Positions 38,231-49,000 of a DNA stretch of 64,000 nt are shown one piece after another (within the stretch, counting starts at the first letter, position 1; each line of letters begins with the position of its first letter). The position numbers and the translations under genes are program-made. Source of the DNA: Winogradskyella sp. MH6 (GTDB taxonomy: Bacteria; Bacteroidota; Bacteroidia; Flavobacteriales; Flavobacteriaceae); NCBI RefSeq assembly GCF_022810765.1, contig NZ_CP094494.1, positions 744,001 through 808,000 of the forward strand. The letters run 5' to 3'. The notes beneath the pieces were generated by a model. The model was not told where the DNA came from. It ran no database searches and saw nothing but the letters and a program-made list of their open reading frames with translations.

Positions 38231-40174
38231 TTACAATTTTGTGGTATAGATGTAACTTCCTTTCTCGTTGAGTTTTATACTATCTCCCCAAGTTAAAGTT
38301 TCTCCTGTAATGATGTTTTTTAAGGTTTTGCCTTTCAATCCCATTTCTTCGTGATACTTTAAATCAATTTCAATAGGCTCATCATTTTTATTCATAATAT
38401 GAACCACTGTTTCGTCTCCATTGGTACGGTATAAAAAGTAAGTGCCTTGAAAAGGTGCAAAATGCTTTGTCTTGCCTTTGTGAATAGCTTCACTCGTTTT
38501 TCTGTAATTTAAAACGGTCTTTAAAAAGGATTGCATTTCTTTTTGGTCTGATGTCAAACCTTCACCTGTAAATGCATTTACTGTATCGCCTTGCCAACCT
38601 CCTGGGAAATCTGTACGGATTAATCCGTGGTCTCCTGGCTTATCAAAATCGTTCATTAAGATTTCTGTTCCGTAGTAAATTTGTGGAATTCTCGGCAACA
38701 TCAAAAGATAACTCAATGCCATTTTTGTATTGATAATATCTCCTTTGAGCTGAGTGAAAATTCGACTCATATCGTGATTATCTGGAAAAGCCATAATCTT
38801 CTCTGGTGCGGTATAAGCAAAATCATTTGCTAAACCTTCATATATCTTTACCAAACCATTGTTCCAACTTTCATCTTCATTTAAAGCCTCAACTAATTTT
38901 GCTTGCATCGCAAAATCCATTGACGATGTTAAATTAGAATCATAGCCATCTTTATTGACATGTCCTTCTTGCCAATACGCAATTAGCAACGGATTTAAAC
39001 TCCACTCTTCTCCAACGATGCTGAAATTTGGATATTCGGTCATAATGGCTCCTGCCCAATCGCTCATAAAATCCTTGTCTGGATATGGATAAGTATCCTG
39101 TCTAATGCCATCCAAACCTAAAACTTCTACCCACCAAATACTATTCTGAATAATATATTTAGCCATAAATGGGTTTTTCTGGTTTAGGTCTGGCATACTA
39201 GGCACAAACCAACCTTGTGACATGCCTTCGTAATCTGCTTTGGAAGCATAAGGATCTTGATTTGTAGTACGTCTATGATTAGACATTTTTGTTGTTTCTC
39301 TGTTCCAATTATCCTTGTTCTGCTCGTAATGCGTTTGGTAATTTACCCAATCTTTAAATGGTAAATCCTTCATCCACCAATGTTCTAATCCGCAGTGGTT
39401 AGCCACTTGGTCCATAATAAGTTTCATATCTCTACTATGAAGTTGGTTGGCTAAGTTTTTATATTCGTTTAAGGTTCCGAAACGTGGATCTACTTTATAA
39501 AAATCGGTCATGGCGTAACCATGATACGAACCTCTTGGCATATCGTTGATTAAAACTGGGCAAGGCCAAACCGCAGTAAAGCCCATCTCATCAATGTAAT
39601 CTAAATGCTCAGTAATTCCTTGAATATCTCCACCATGACGCTTATAACCATCCGTTCTATCGATGCCTTGTTGCAGTAAACCTTCAACCTCATCATTATC
39701 TGGGTTGGCATTTGCAAAACGATCTGGTGTAATAAGATAAATAGCATCAGAACTATTGAAACCTACATAATCTTCAGCAGATTTTTCTCTGGCTTTTAAC
39801 TCGTAGGTTTGCGTTAATTCAGTGCCATCTTCCTGTTTAAAAACAATATTGAATTGACCTGGCTTTACACCTTCAGCAATTTCTAAATCTAAAAACAGAT
39901 AGTTTGGACTATCGGCTTTGTGGACTTCTTTAAGTGTGATTCCAGATTTTGAAATCTCAACTTTGGTGCTTCCAATATTTGGATGTTTTACTAAAAGTTG
40001 AAGCGATTTGTTTTTAAAGCCTGTCCACCAAAATGGCGGTTCAATCTTATCAATATCATTTGCTTCAACTACTGGCTGATCTTCAGTTTCAGTCGTTGTA
40101 GAATCTGCCTTTTCTTTACAAGACCACATTAAAACGATTGAAAAAAGTGTTATAACTAATGATAATTTCTTCAT
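38231..40174 (-). CDS. GH13 neopullulanase/cyclomaltodextrinase-like lipoprotein (SusA-like)
   Basis: 647 aa. Lipobox LMWSC followed by KEKADS. An N-terminal beta-sandwich domain (residues about 45-135; IEPPFWWTGFKNKSLQLLV) is typical of cyclomaltodextrinase/neopullulanase, then the catalytic barrel: DQVANHCGLEHWW, DGIRQDTYPYPD (nucleophile), FSIVGEEWSLN (acid) and FPDNHDMSRI (third Asp). SusA of Bacteroides has this architecture and acts in the periplasm on imported maltodextrins. Confidence 0.9.
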   Translation of the reverse strand: MKKLSLVITLFSIVLMWSCKEKADSTTTETEDQPVVEANDIDKIEPPFWWTGFKNKSLQLLVKHPNIGSTKVEISKSGITLKEVHKADSPNYLFLDLEIAEGVKPGQFNIVFKQEDGTELTQTYELKAREKSAEDYVGFNSSDAIYLITPDRFANANPDNDEVEGLLQQGIDRTDGYKRHGGDIQGITEHLDYIDEMGFTAVWPCPVLINDMPRGSYHGYAMTDFYKVDPRFGTLNEYKNLANQLHSRDMKLIMDQVANHCGLEHWWMKDLPFKDWVNYQTHYEQNKDNWNRETTKMSNHRRTTNQDPYASKADYEGMSQGWFVPSMPDLNQKNPFMAKYIIQNSIWWVEVLGLDGIRQDTYPYPDKDFMSDWAGAIMTEYPNFSIVGEEWSLNPLLIAYWQEGHVNKDGYDSNLTSSMDFAMQAKLVEALNEDESWNNGLVKIYEGLANDFAYTAPEKIMAFPDNHDMSRIFTQLKGDIINTKMALSYLLMLPRIPQIYYGTEILMNDFDKPGDHGLIRTDFPGGWQGDTVNAFTGEGLTSDQKEMQSFLKTVLNYRKTSEAIHKGKTKHFAPFQGTYFLYRTNGDETVVHIMNKNDEPIEIDLKYHEEMGLKGKTLKNIITGETLTWGDSIKLNEKGSYIYTTKL

Positions 40175-40211
40175 AATTAATGTATTTAATGTTCTTGTAA
40201 AACTTAGCAGC

Positions 40212-42518
40212 TTAAACTGTCACTAAGTTATTTGGTGAAATGGTTACCTTTTCCCCATTAACTATTATTTGTAAATCTTTGTCACCATCAACTTCAAAGT
40301 GTGTTTTACCTTGATTAACGATAACTTTTAAAATTTGATGTCTAAAATTCACTTTGAATGAATAGCCTTCCCATTGCTCAGGAATGCGAGGTTCAAAAGT
40401 TAGCATATTGTCCTTAACTCGCATACCACCAAAACCTTCTACAATACTCATCCAGGTACCAGCCATTGATGTGATGTGAAGTCCTTCGTGTACTTCGTGG
40501 TTATAGTCATCTAAGTCTAAACGCGATGTTCTTAAGTAGAACGTGTAAGCTTGTTCCATTCGGTCTAACTTAGCTGCCTGAATACTGTGTACACAAGGCG
40601 ACAATGAACTTTCGTGAACCGTAAATGGTTCATAAAAATCGAAATGACGTTCTAACTCTTCAGTGGTAAAATGGTCTTCAAAGAAATAAAACCCTTGTAA
40701 AGTATCTGCTTGCTTAATGTATGGCGAACGTAAAATTCTATCCCAAGACCACTTTTGGTTAATTGGACGTTGTGACTTGTCTAAATCTGCCACAGTGATT
40801 AATTCCTTATCTAAGAAACCGTCTTGTTGCAAGAATACATTGTGTTCTTCAGAATGTGGGAAGTACATATTATTTGCTACTTCTAACCACTCCGAAACCT
40901 CAGCTTTAGATAATTTAGCCTTATTCATAATACGTGTGTAATCTGTATTATAATCAGCTTCAACCTTGTCTATGCATTCTGCAGCATATTTAATACACCA
41001 CTGTGCAATGTAGTTCGTGTACCAGTTATTATTAATATTGTTTTCGTACTCATTTGGACCAGTTACACCAAGAATGACATACTTGTTTCTGTATGTTGAA
41101 AAGGTTGCACGTTGGTGCCAGAATCTTGCGATACCAATCAATACTTCAAGTCCCATTTCTGGCACATAACTGAAGTCTCCTGTGTAACGGAAATAGTTGT
41201 AAATAGCGAATGCTATAGCTCCATTCCTGTGGATTTCTTCAAAAGTGATTTCCCACTCGTTGTGACATTCTTCACCATTCATTGTTACCATTGGATATAA
41301 AGCTGCACCATTTTTAAAGCCTAATTTTTCAGCATTTTCAATGGCTTTTTCCAAATGCTTATATCTGTAGGTTAACAACATTCTGGCAACGCTTTGGTCT
41401 TTGGTCGCCATATAAAATGGAATACAATACGCTTCGGTATCCCAATACGTACTCCCACCATATTTTTCGCCTGTAAATCCTTTTGGACCAATGTTTAATT
41501 GTGGGTCTGTTCCTAAATAGGTCTGATTTAAATGAAAGATATTGAATCGAATACCTTGTTGCGCTTTTAAGTCTCCATCAATGGTAATATCTGCCATATC
41601 CCAAATCTTAGCCCAAGCTTCTTTTTGAGATTCTAACAAGTTTGAAAATCCAGCTTTTACAGCTGTGTCTAAAACTGAACTTGCTGCATTGATTAATTGG
41701 TCTTTATCGTGATTTCTATCAACCGTGTAACCACCAAATTTATGGATAGCAACGGTCTCGCCTTGCTTTGCATTTTGCGTATATGTAAATGCTATTTTGT
41801 TTGAAGATTTATCAACTGTTGCGTTAGCTTCAACTTCATTTCCATTATGGAAAATACGAGATTCCATAAATGTACAGGTATGGAACTCTGTTTTCATTGT
41901 TTTGGCTTTGATGAATGCTTTTTCACCATCTTGAACTACATCTTGCGTATCCCAAAACTGGTCGTCCCAGTTGGTATCTTCATTTGTAATTCCACTATCT
42001 AAATATGGCTGAAAGGTTACTTTAGTGTCAGCATTTAGTGGTTTTACTTCATAATTTATAGCACCAACTTCATCTTCTGTAAGACTTAGAAAACGTTTCA
42101 CATTAACTTCAACTTCTATATCATTTTGAAGTGTTGCTGTAAAACTTCTAGACAGCCAACCTTCTTTCATACTAAGTTCACGTCTGAAGTTTTCAACCTT
42201 TTTACACGTATGCAGATCTAAAGTTTCATCATTAATCATAACGTTGATACCAATCCAGTTTGGTGCATTTAACACCTTAGCAAAATACTCTGGATAACCA
42301 TTTTTCCACCAACCTACTCTAGTTTTATCTGGATAGTAAACACCTGCGATGTAACTCCCTTGAAACGTAGGTCCGGAATACCTCTCTTCAAAATTGGCAC
42401 GTTGTCCCATTGCACCATTTCCTAAGCTAAAGATACTTTCTGAAGCTTTAACTTTGTTTGGGTCGAATCCTTCTTCGATGATTGACCAAGCGTTAGGTAT
42501 GATATAATCTAAGTTCAT
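40212..42518 (-). CDS. Glycoside hydrolase family 65, probable maltose phosphorylase
   Basis: 768 aa, no signal peptide, so cytoplasmic. GH65 signature GVTGPNEYENNINNNWYTNY contains the catalytic Glu; FMATKDQSVARMLLTYRY and the YWDTEAYCIPFY stretch line the active site of the (alpha/alpha)6 barrel. It would split maltose with phosphate into glucose and beta-glucose-1-phosphate. The adjacent beta-phosphoglucomutase gene strongly supports a phosphorylase; kojibiose or trehalose phosphorylase are alternatives. Confidence 0.9.
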   Translation of the reverse strand: MNLDYIIPNAWSIIEEGFDPNKVKASESIFSLGNGAMGQRANFEERYSGPTFQGSYIAGVYYPDKTRVGWWKNGYPEYFAKVLNAPNWIGINVMINDETLDLHTCKKVENFRRELSMKEGWLSRSFTATLQNDIEVEVNVKRFLSLTEDEVGAINYEVKPLNADTKVTFQPYLDSGITNEDTNWDDQFWDTQDVVQDGEKAFIKAKTMKTEFHTCTFMESRIFHNGNEVEANATVDKSSNKIAFTYTQNAKQGETVAIHKFGGYTVDRNHDKDQLINAASSVLDTAVKAGFSNLLESQKEAWAKIWDMADITIDGDLKAQQGIRFNIFHLNQTYLGTDPQLNIGPKGFTGEKYGGSTYWDTEAYCIPFYMATKDQSVARMLLTYRYKHLEKAIENAEKLGFKNGAALYPMVTMNGEECHNEWEITFEEIHRNGAIAFAIYNYFRYTGDFSYVPEMGLEVLIGIARFWHQRATFSTYRNKYVILGVTGPNEYENNINNNWYTNYIAQWCIKYAAECIDKVEADYNTDYTRIMNKAKLSKAEVSEWLEVANNMYFPHSEEHNVFLQQDGFLDKELITVADLDKSQRPINQKWSWDRILRSPYIKQADTLQGFYFFEDHFTTEELERHFDFYEPFTVHESSLSPCVHSIQAAKLDRMEQAYTFYLRTSRLDLDDYNHEVHEGLHITSMAGTWMSIVEGFGGMRVKDNMLTFEPRIPEQWEGYSFKVNFRHQILKVIVNQGKTHFEVDGDKDLQIIVNGEKVTISPNNLVTV

Positions 42519-42555
42519 TTATTTCTTATTTTGAGCCAAGAACAAAGGCTTATTT

Positions 42556-43212
42556 TTATTCGTTTATCAATTTTTCTATGAATTCTTCTGAGATCTCAGT
42601 AAAATCCTTGAATACATAATCGGCATGTCCCAATACATCTTCACTTCCGATACCAATAGAAATCATATTGGCAACATTAGCCGCTTCTACACCAGCCACT
42701 GAATCTTCAAAAACGATGCAGTTTTCTGGCGCTACATTTAATAGTTTTGCAGCTATCAAAAACACTTCTGGGTCTGGCTTTGCTTTGGTAACATCGTTTC
42801 CATCTACAATAGCATTGAATTGTTCTTTTAAATTAACACGCTCTAAAATGGTTCTGGCATTTTTACTTGCCGAACCAAGCGATATAGGTTGATTATTTTT
42901 ACTTAAGAAGTTAAGTACTTTTGGTACATCTGGAAGAATTTCGGATTCATCCATTTTAGCAATATGGCTTAAGTAATCTTCATTTTTCTTAGCCATTTGC
43001 TGATTAAAATCTTTTTCTGAAAGGGTTTTATTTCCCCAAGCTAAAATCTTTTCGAGTGATTTTACTCGGCTTACACCTTTTAGTTGTTCGTTTTCTTCTT
43101 CGGTAAAGTCTATACCTAAGTCGTTGGCTAGTTTTTTCCACGCCAAGAAGTGGTATTTTGCGGTATCTACAATGACACCATCTAAATCGAATATGAATCC
43201 TTTTTTATTCAT
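42556..43212 (-). CDS. pgmB: Beta-phosphoglucomutase
   Basis: 218 aa HAD-superfamily enzyme. Motif I FIFDLDGVIVDTAKYHFLAW supplies the nucleophile Asp and the acid/base Asp; the cap domain follows (LKGVSRVKSLEKIL, typical of beta-PGM); SLGSASKNA is motif II; KPDPEVFL motif III; VFEDSVAGVEAA motif IV. It converts the beta-glucose-1-phosphate made by GH65 to glucose-6-phosphate. Its stop is about 40 bp before the GH65 gene. Confidence 0.92.
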   Translation of the reverse strand: MNKKGFIFDLDGVIVDTAKYHFLAWKKLANDLGIDFTEEENEQLKGVSRVKSLEKILAWGNKTLSEKDFNQQMAKKNEDYLSHIAKMDESEILPDVPKVLNFLSKNNQPISLGSASKNARTILERVNLKEQFNAIVDGNDVTKAKPDPEVFLIAAKLLNVAPENCIVFEDSVAGVEAANVANMISIGIGSEDVLGHADYVFKDFTEISEEFIEKLINE

Positions 43213-44559
43213 TTAATTATTTTCTATTACTTCATCTACATCATGAACTCTGGACACTAATAAAGCAGCTATAATAAAGGACACACCACTTAAAACAAGT
43301 GCAAAAATTGGTTTGTCATTATATAAGTACTTCACCATTGGACCACCTATTAGTGCATTTAAAATTTGAGGTATAACTATAAAAAAGTTAAAAATACCCA
43401 TATAGACACCCATCTTTCTTGCAGGAATAGAACCTGCTAAAATAGCATAAGGCATAGCTAGAATACTTGCCCAAGCAATTCCAACACCAACCATAGACAG
43501 AATCAACCAATTCTTATCAGGAAGAACATAAAGAGACAATAGTCCCAGAGCACCTATTATTAATGAATATGAGTGGGTCTTTTTACGACCAACTTTTTTT
43601 GCTATTGCTGGTAAGAAAAATGCATATACAGCAGAAACTAAATTGTAAACACCAAAAAGAATTCCAACCCAATCTCCCGCATCCTGAAAACCTTTACTAT
43701 GCGTGTCTGATATATCTAAACCATAGATATGAGATGCTATTGCAGGTGTTGCAAACACCCACATACCAAAAAGACCAAACCAAGAAAAGAATTGAACCCA
43801 AGCCAACTGCCTCATGGTATCTGGCATTTTAGCAAAGTCCGAAAAGATATTTAGTAAACTTGAAGACTCTTCCTCCAAAATTTCACCTTCAGCTTCATGG
43901 ATAAGCTCCATTTCTTCTGGTGTGTATTCTTTTGTAGTTATTACAGTAATTAAAATACTTCCTATTAAAACTGCTGCTCCAATAAAAAATGACAAGAGTA
44001 AATTTAAAGGCACCTCGCCAACAGAAGCTTCATTAGTTACCCCAAACCAATTAGCTAATACGTATGGTAACCAAGACCCAATAACCGCACCAATACCTAT
44101 CAATACAGTTTGAACACTAAAACCTAATGTTCGTTGATCTGAAGGCAGTACATCTGCAACCAGTGCTCTAAATGGTTCCATTGCCACATTGAATGAAGCA
44201 TCCATTATCATTAACATACCTGCTCCAACCCACAATGCTGGCATGTATGCCGTAAACATATCAGAATTAGGCATTAAAATCAAACCAAGAGATGCCAATA
44301 TAGCACCTACCAAAAAATAAGGTCTTCTTCGACCTAGCTTTGTCCAAGTTTTATCACTGTAATGACCAATAATAGGTTGGACAATTAATCCTGTTAATGG
44401 AGCAACAATCCAAAACCATGATAATTCATGTACGTCTGCACCAAAAATTTGAAGTATTCTACTCGCATTAGCGTTTTGCAAAGCAAAACCCATTTGGACT
44501 CCTAAAAACCCGAAACTTAAATTCCAGATTTCCATGAAGCTTAACCTGCGCTTTTTCAT
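43213..44559 (-). CDS. MFS transporter, SLC45/GPH-like, probable maltose importer
   Basis: 448 aa with about twelve membrane helices. SLC45-like N-terminus (LSFGFLGVQMGFALQNANAS, then QPIIGHYSDKTWTKLGRRRP, the loop 2-3 motif). A cytoplasmic charged loop near residues 215-240 separates the halves. First gene after the regulator and directly before pgmB (1 bp apart), which suggests import of maltose for phosphorolysis. Substrate is inferred from context. Confidence 0.88.
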   Translation of the reverse strand: MKKRRLSFMEIWNLSFGFLGVQMGFALQNANASRILQIFGADVHELSWFWIVAPLTGLIVQPIIGHYSDKTWTKLGRRRPYFLVGAILASLGLILMPNSDMFTAYMPALWVGAGMLMIMDASFNVAMEPFRALVADVLPSDQRTLGFSVQTVLIGIGAVIGSWLPYVLANWFGVTNEASVGEVPLNLLLSFFIGAAVLIGSILITVITTKEYTPEEMELIHEAEGEILEEESSSLLNIFSDFAKMPDTMRQLAWVQFFSWFGLFGMWVFATPAIASHIYGLDISDTHSKGFQDAGDWVGILFGVYNLVSAVYAFFLPAIAKKVGRKKTHSYSLIIGALGLLSLYVLPDKNWLILSMVGVGIAWASILAMPYAILAGSIPARKMGVYMGIFNFFIVIPQILNALIGGPMVKYLYNDKPIFALVLSGVSFIIAALLVSRVHDVDEVIENN

Positions 44560-44688
44560 AATAGTATGTTATTGATTTATACTATTCTGACAAGCTATGC
44601 TTATCAAAACTTATTTGTGAAGTGAAAATATAAGTCTTGATTTAAGCTGTAAAGATATAAAAGATTTTAGAAAGCCAATGTTAAATTT

Positions 44689-45747
44689 CTATTTGGTAGA
44701 CTCTCTCTCAATCAATTCGGTTTCAATAACAATGGTTTGAAACTCTTCTTCTTCAGATTCTATTTTGTTTTCTAATTTGTTTATCAATAAGTCTGCCGCA
44801 CGCTCTCCCATCTGTTGCGCATGCTGACTTACAGTAGTTAAACTCGGTGTAGAATGCTTAGATAACACACCATCTGTAAACCCTATAACCTGAATATCAT
44901 TTGGAATATCTAATCCTAATTTTCTAGCCACTTTCATTGCCGATAAGGCATAAAGCTCATTAACAGCAAATATGCCATCAATATCTTTATTAGACTTAAA
45001 AAGCTGCTCTATCTCTTTTTCTAAAGCTTCTAAATGCGATTCATAATCGAGCGTGTCATCGATTTTTAAAATAAGTTCAGCTTTAGGTTGTATTTTATGA
45101 TTCTCCAAAGCCTCAAGATAGCCTTGTGTTCTAAGTTTACCTACGCTAACATAGTCTTTAGTAGTGATTAGCGCAATGGACTTACAATCATTCTTTATTA
45201 ATTTCTCAACAGCATTTTTCGCCCCATTTAAGTCATCTACAATAACTTTATCACAGTTAATATCTGAAACTACTCGATCAAACATAACGATGGGCATTCC
45301 TTGACTCATCGTTTCTTCAAAATGATGATAATCTTGCAACTGCTGTGTTTCTTTTGATATTGAAAGAATAAAACCATCAATACTACCATTAGCAAGCATT
45401 TCCATATTAATTACCTCTTTGGAAAACGACTCGTTTGAAAGCCCTACTATAACATTATAACCTCTTTTATTGGCCACCAACTCAACTCCTCGGATCACCT
45501 TAGAAAAGAAGTGATGTACAATTTCAGGAATGATGATGCCTATGGTGTTTGTTTTACGGTTTTTTAAACTTAAAGCAATATTGTTAGGTCTATAGTTATA
45601 CAACTTTGCAAACGCTTGTACTTTCTGCTTCGTATCCTCACTTATTTCAGCACTGTTTCTCAATGCTTTAGACACCGTAGAAATGGATACTTCTAACTCT
45701 CTAGCAATTTGCTTTAATGTAATTTTTCGTTTCATATTTTTAGCCAT
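44689..45747 (-). CDS. LacI-family transcriptional regulator of the maltodextrin locus
   Basis: 352 aa. N-terminal helix-turn-helix and hinge: ITLKQIARELEVSISTVSKA, then LYNYRPNNIALSLK. The effector domain is periplasmic-binding-protein-like (TIGIIIPEIVHHFFSKVIRG). It sits between the divergent susC and MFS operons. The 18-bp palindrome with a central CG at 45883-45900 before susC fits a LacI-type operator. Start may be the ATG at 45747 or at 45735. The inducer is probably maltose or a related sugar. Confidence 0.9.
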   Translation of the reverse strand: MAKNMKRKITLKQIARELEVSISTVSKALRNSAEISEDTKQKVQAFAKLYNYRPNNIALSLKNRKTNTIGIIIPEIVHHFFSKVIRGVELVANKRGYNVIVGLSNESFSKEVINMEMLANGSIDGFILSISKETQQLQDYHHFEETMSQGMPIVMFDRVVSDINCDKVIVDDLNGAKNAVEKLIKNDCKSIALITTKDYVSVGKLRTQGYLEALENHKIQPKAELILKIDDTLDYESHLEALEKEIEQLFKSNKDIDGIFAVNELYALSAMKVARKLGLDIPNDIQVIGFTDGVLSKHSTPSLTTVSQHAQQMGERAADLLINKLENKIESEEEEFQTIVIETELIERESTK

Positions 45748-45882
45748 AAATCAATGAACGAAGATAACCTTATTTTAACAAATCGAATTCCAAACTCCTT
45801 AATTTTAACTAGATCTAATTGCGAATTCCTCATTTTTTCGCTATTTTACTAAAAATGTTAATGATTGTTAAAAAGTTTTTAA

Positions 45883-45900
45883 CACGAAAACGTTTTCGTG
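45883..45900. promoter_or_regulatory. Probable LacI-family operator upstream of susC
   Basis: CACGAAAACGTTTTCGTG is a perfect 18-bp palindrome with the central CG step typical of LacI-family sites. It lies about 110 bp upstream of the susC start and about 35 bp before TAAATTTA (45935-45942), a near match to the Bacteroidota -7 box, so a bound protein would overlap the upstream promoter element. Confidence 0.7.
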
Positions 45901-46008
45901 ACTTATGTCATGTTTTTTAACACACGAATCACACTAAATTTACATAGATTTAACCCAAGAAGTGAAAATATAAATCAATAAACTAAGCAATTAACTTAAA
46001 AACATTGT

Positions 46009-49000
46009 ATGAAAACATTCTTAAATGCTTTACTGTTCTGTTTGATAATGGTGCCTACAACTTTATTGGCTCAAACAACCGTTTCAGGTACAGTAACAGA
46101 TAAAGCAAACGCTATGCCTTTACCAGGCGTAAATGTACTGGTAAAAGGGACTTCTAGAGGCGCTTCTACCGATTTTGACGGTAAGTTTACCTTAGAAGTC
46201 AACCAAGGAGAAACTATAATCGTTTCATATGTTGGTTACAAAACTCAAGAATTAATATTTGACGGTCAATCTAGTCTTGATATTGCACTCGAAGAGGATG
46301 CAGCACAATTAGACGAAGTCGTACTTATTGGTTATGGTTCTACTACTAAGAAAGATGCCACAGGATCTGTTGATGTTGTATCATCAAAAGATTTTAATCA
46401 AGGAGCAATTGTTTCTACAGATCAACTTTTAAACGGTAAGGCTGCAGGTGTTAGAATTACTAACAATGGAGGTTCACCAGATGCTGCACCTAACATTAGA
46501 ATTCGTGGAGGATCTTCGTTAAATGCGCAAAACAATCCATTAATTGTAATTGATGGTGTACCTATTGGTAACGATAATCCTGCTGGTGTATCTAATCCAT
46601 TAACTTTAGTAAACCCTAACGATATTGAAAGTTTCTCAATATTAAAGGATGCCTCTGCCACTGCAATTTACGGTTCTAGAGCATCTAATGGTGTTATTAT
46701 CATTACAACAAAAAAAGGGACATCTAGTGGAGCAAAATATAATTTCACTACCGACTATTCTGTATCTTCTTTAGGAGATGGATTGGATATGATGGACGGG
46801 AATGAATTTACAAGATTTATCCAAGAATATCATCCAACTAGAGTTGGAGATGCAACAACTATTGGTGGCTTAGGAGTTCCTGTTGGAAGTGTTAACACTC
46901 ACGAAAATGTAGCACAAATAATAAACGGAAGAGCCATTTACAACACCAACTGGAGAGATGCTATTACAAGAACCGCAACGACATCTAATACTAATTTTAG
47001 TGCGAGAGCAAATCTTTGGGATGCTATTCCTTTTAGAGGTTCTGTAGGTTATACCTACGCTGAAGGTGTTGTAAAAAATGATGACTACGAAAGATTAACG
47101 ATGTCTGTAAAGTTAACACCTCGTTTATTAAATGATAATCTTAAGTTAGACATTAACGCTAAGAGTATTTTCGCTTTTAAAAATGCTGTTGATGCTGGTG
47201 GTGCAATAGGTGAAGCTCTTAATTCTGACCCTACTAAACCAATCTTTAATAGAGCTCCAAACAACAGATTTCAAAATTACTATTTAACACTCAATGGAGG
47301 TGGTAACTTTGGTATATTTCAAGCTAACCCACTTGCAAGATTAGAACAAAGAGAGCGTCCTGAAAATGTTTATCGTTTTGTTGGTAATGCAGAATTTGAC
47401 TACACAATGCCATTTTTACCAGAACTGAGAGCAGTTGTAAATCTTGGTTTAGATGCATCTGGTTCTAAAATAGAAGAACGTTTTACTAATGGTGCATTTG
47501 AAACTTTTAGATTAGACAATACTACAGGTTTTGGTGTATTTAATCCTGGTGTTAATTATAAAGAGCAACAACATATTACAAATACTACTTTTGATGCCTT
47601 CTTACAATACAAAAAGGAGTTAACTGATAAATTCATAGACAGCTACGATGTACAGGTAGGTCATTCTTATCAAAACTTTAAAAATGACGGTAATCAAGTT
47701 CGCTATCAATACAACACAGATACTGGTAGAAGAGAATTAGTTTATAACGAGGCTAATCCTAATTTTAGATATTATAACGTTCTAAATTTACAATCATATT
47801 TTGCAAGAGCAAACGTAAGTGTACTTGAGCGCTTCTTATTAACAGCTTCTATTAGAGCTGATGGATCTTCATTGTTTACCAAAGAAAATCGTTGGGGTTA
47901 TTTCCCTGCAGCTGCTTTAGCATGGCAAATAGACGAAGAAGCATTTTTAAGAGATTCTAAAGTTTTTAACTCCTTAAAATTAAGATTAAGTTGGGGTGAA
48001 ACTGGGCAACAGGATATTACAGGCGTAGTAGGCTTTTATCCTTCAATTCCACTATTCTTAGCGGGTGATGCTAATAGTCAGTATTTCCCTAATTCATCTT
48101 TATATTCGGCACAACCTTTCAATCCTAACTTAACATGGGAAAAAACTACAACCTATAACTTAGGTTTAGACTTCTCATTGTTCAATAGCGGATTGCTATC
48201 AGGTTCTTTCGATATATATAAGCGTAAAACTAGAGATCTATTGGCTCAAGCACCTGTACCACCAGGACAAGCTTTAACCAATGCTTTTATCGACAATATT
48301 GGAGAAACAGAAAGTGAAGGTTTTGAACTTAATCTTAACTTAGTTCCAGTAAGCACAGAAGATCTAACCATCAATATTGGTGGGAATTTATCCTACAACA
48401 ACACAGAAGTTACCGACTTAAATGGTCTTGATAATATAAATGCAGGTGGTACACTTAGAGGTACAGGTGCAGACTTATTAAGACATGCTGTTGGTCAACA
48501 AGCAGGAAGTGCTTATGTATTTAAACAAGTATACGATGCCAATGGAGATCCTATTCCAAATGCATTTGTTGATTTAAATGGAGATAATCAAATTACTGAT
48601 GCAGACCGTTACTACAAACAAATTGCACCAAACTGGACTTATGGTTTTAACCTTAATGTAAACTATAAAAACTGGGATTTAAGCTCAAGCTTTAGAGGTC
48701 AGATTGGCGGTAACGTGTATAACTTTGCACAACTTAATTATGGTTGGACCGACAGTGCTGTCTTTAGCAGTCAAAATAACTTAACCAATGTATTAAATTT
48801 CTATGATGGTTCTGCTAATGATGTCATCCAAAATGTAAATGGTAACATCCAGTTCTCAGATTACTACCTAGAAGATGCTACATTCTTAAGATGTGACAAC
48901 ATCGCTTTAGGGTATCGCTTCAGTGACTTGATTAAGGATGGTTCTATGCGTTTATATGCTGCCGTAACTAATCCTTTCTTAATAACTGATTACTCTGGTG

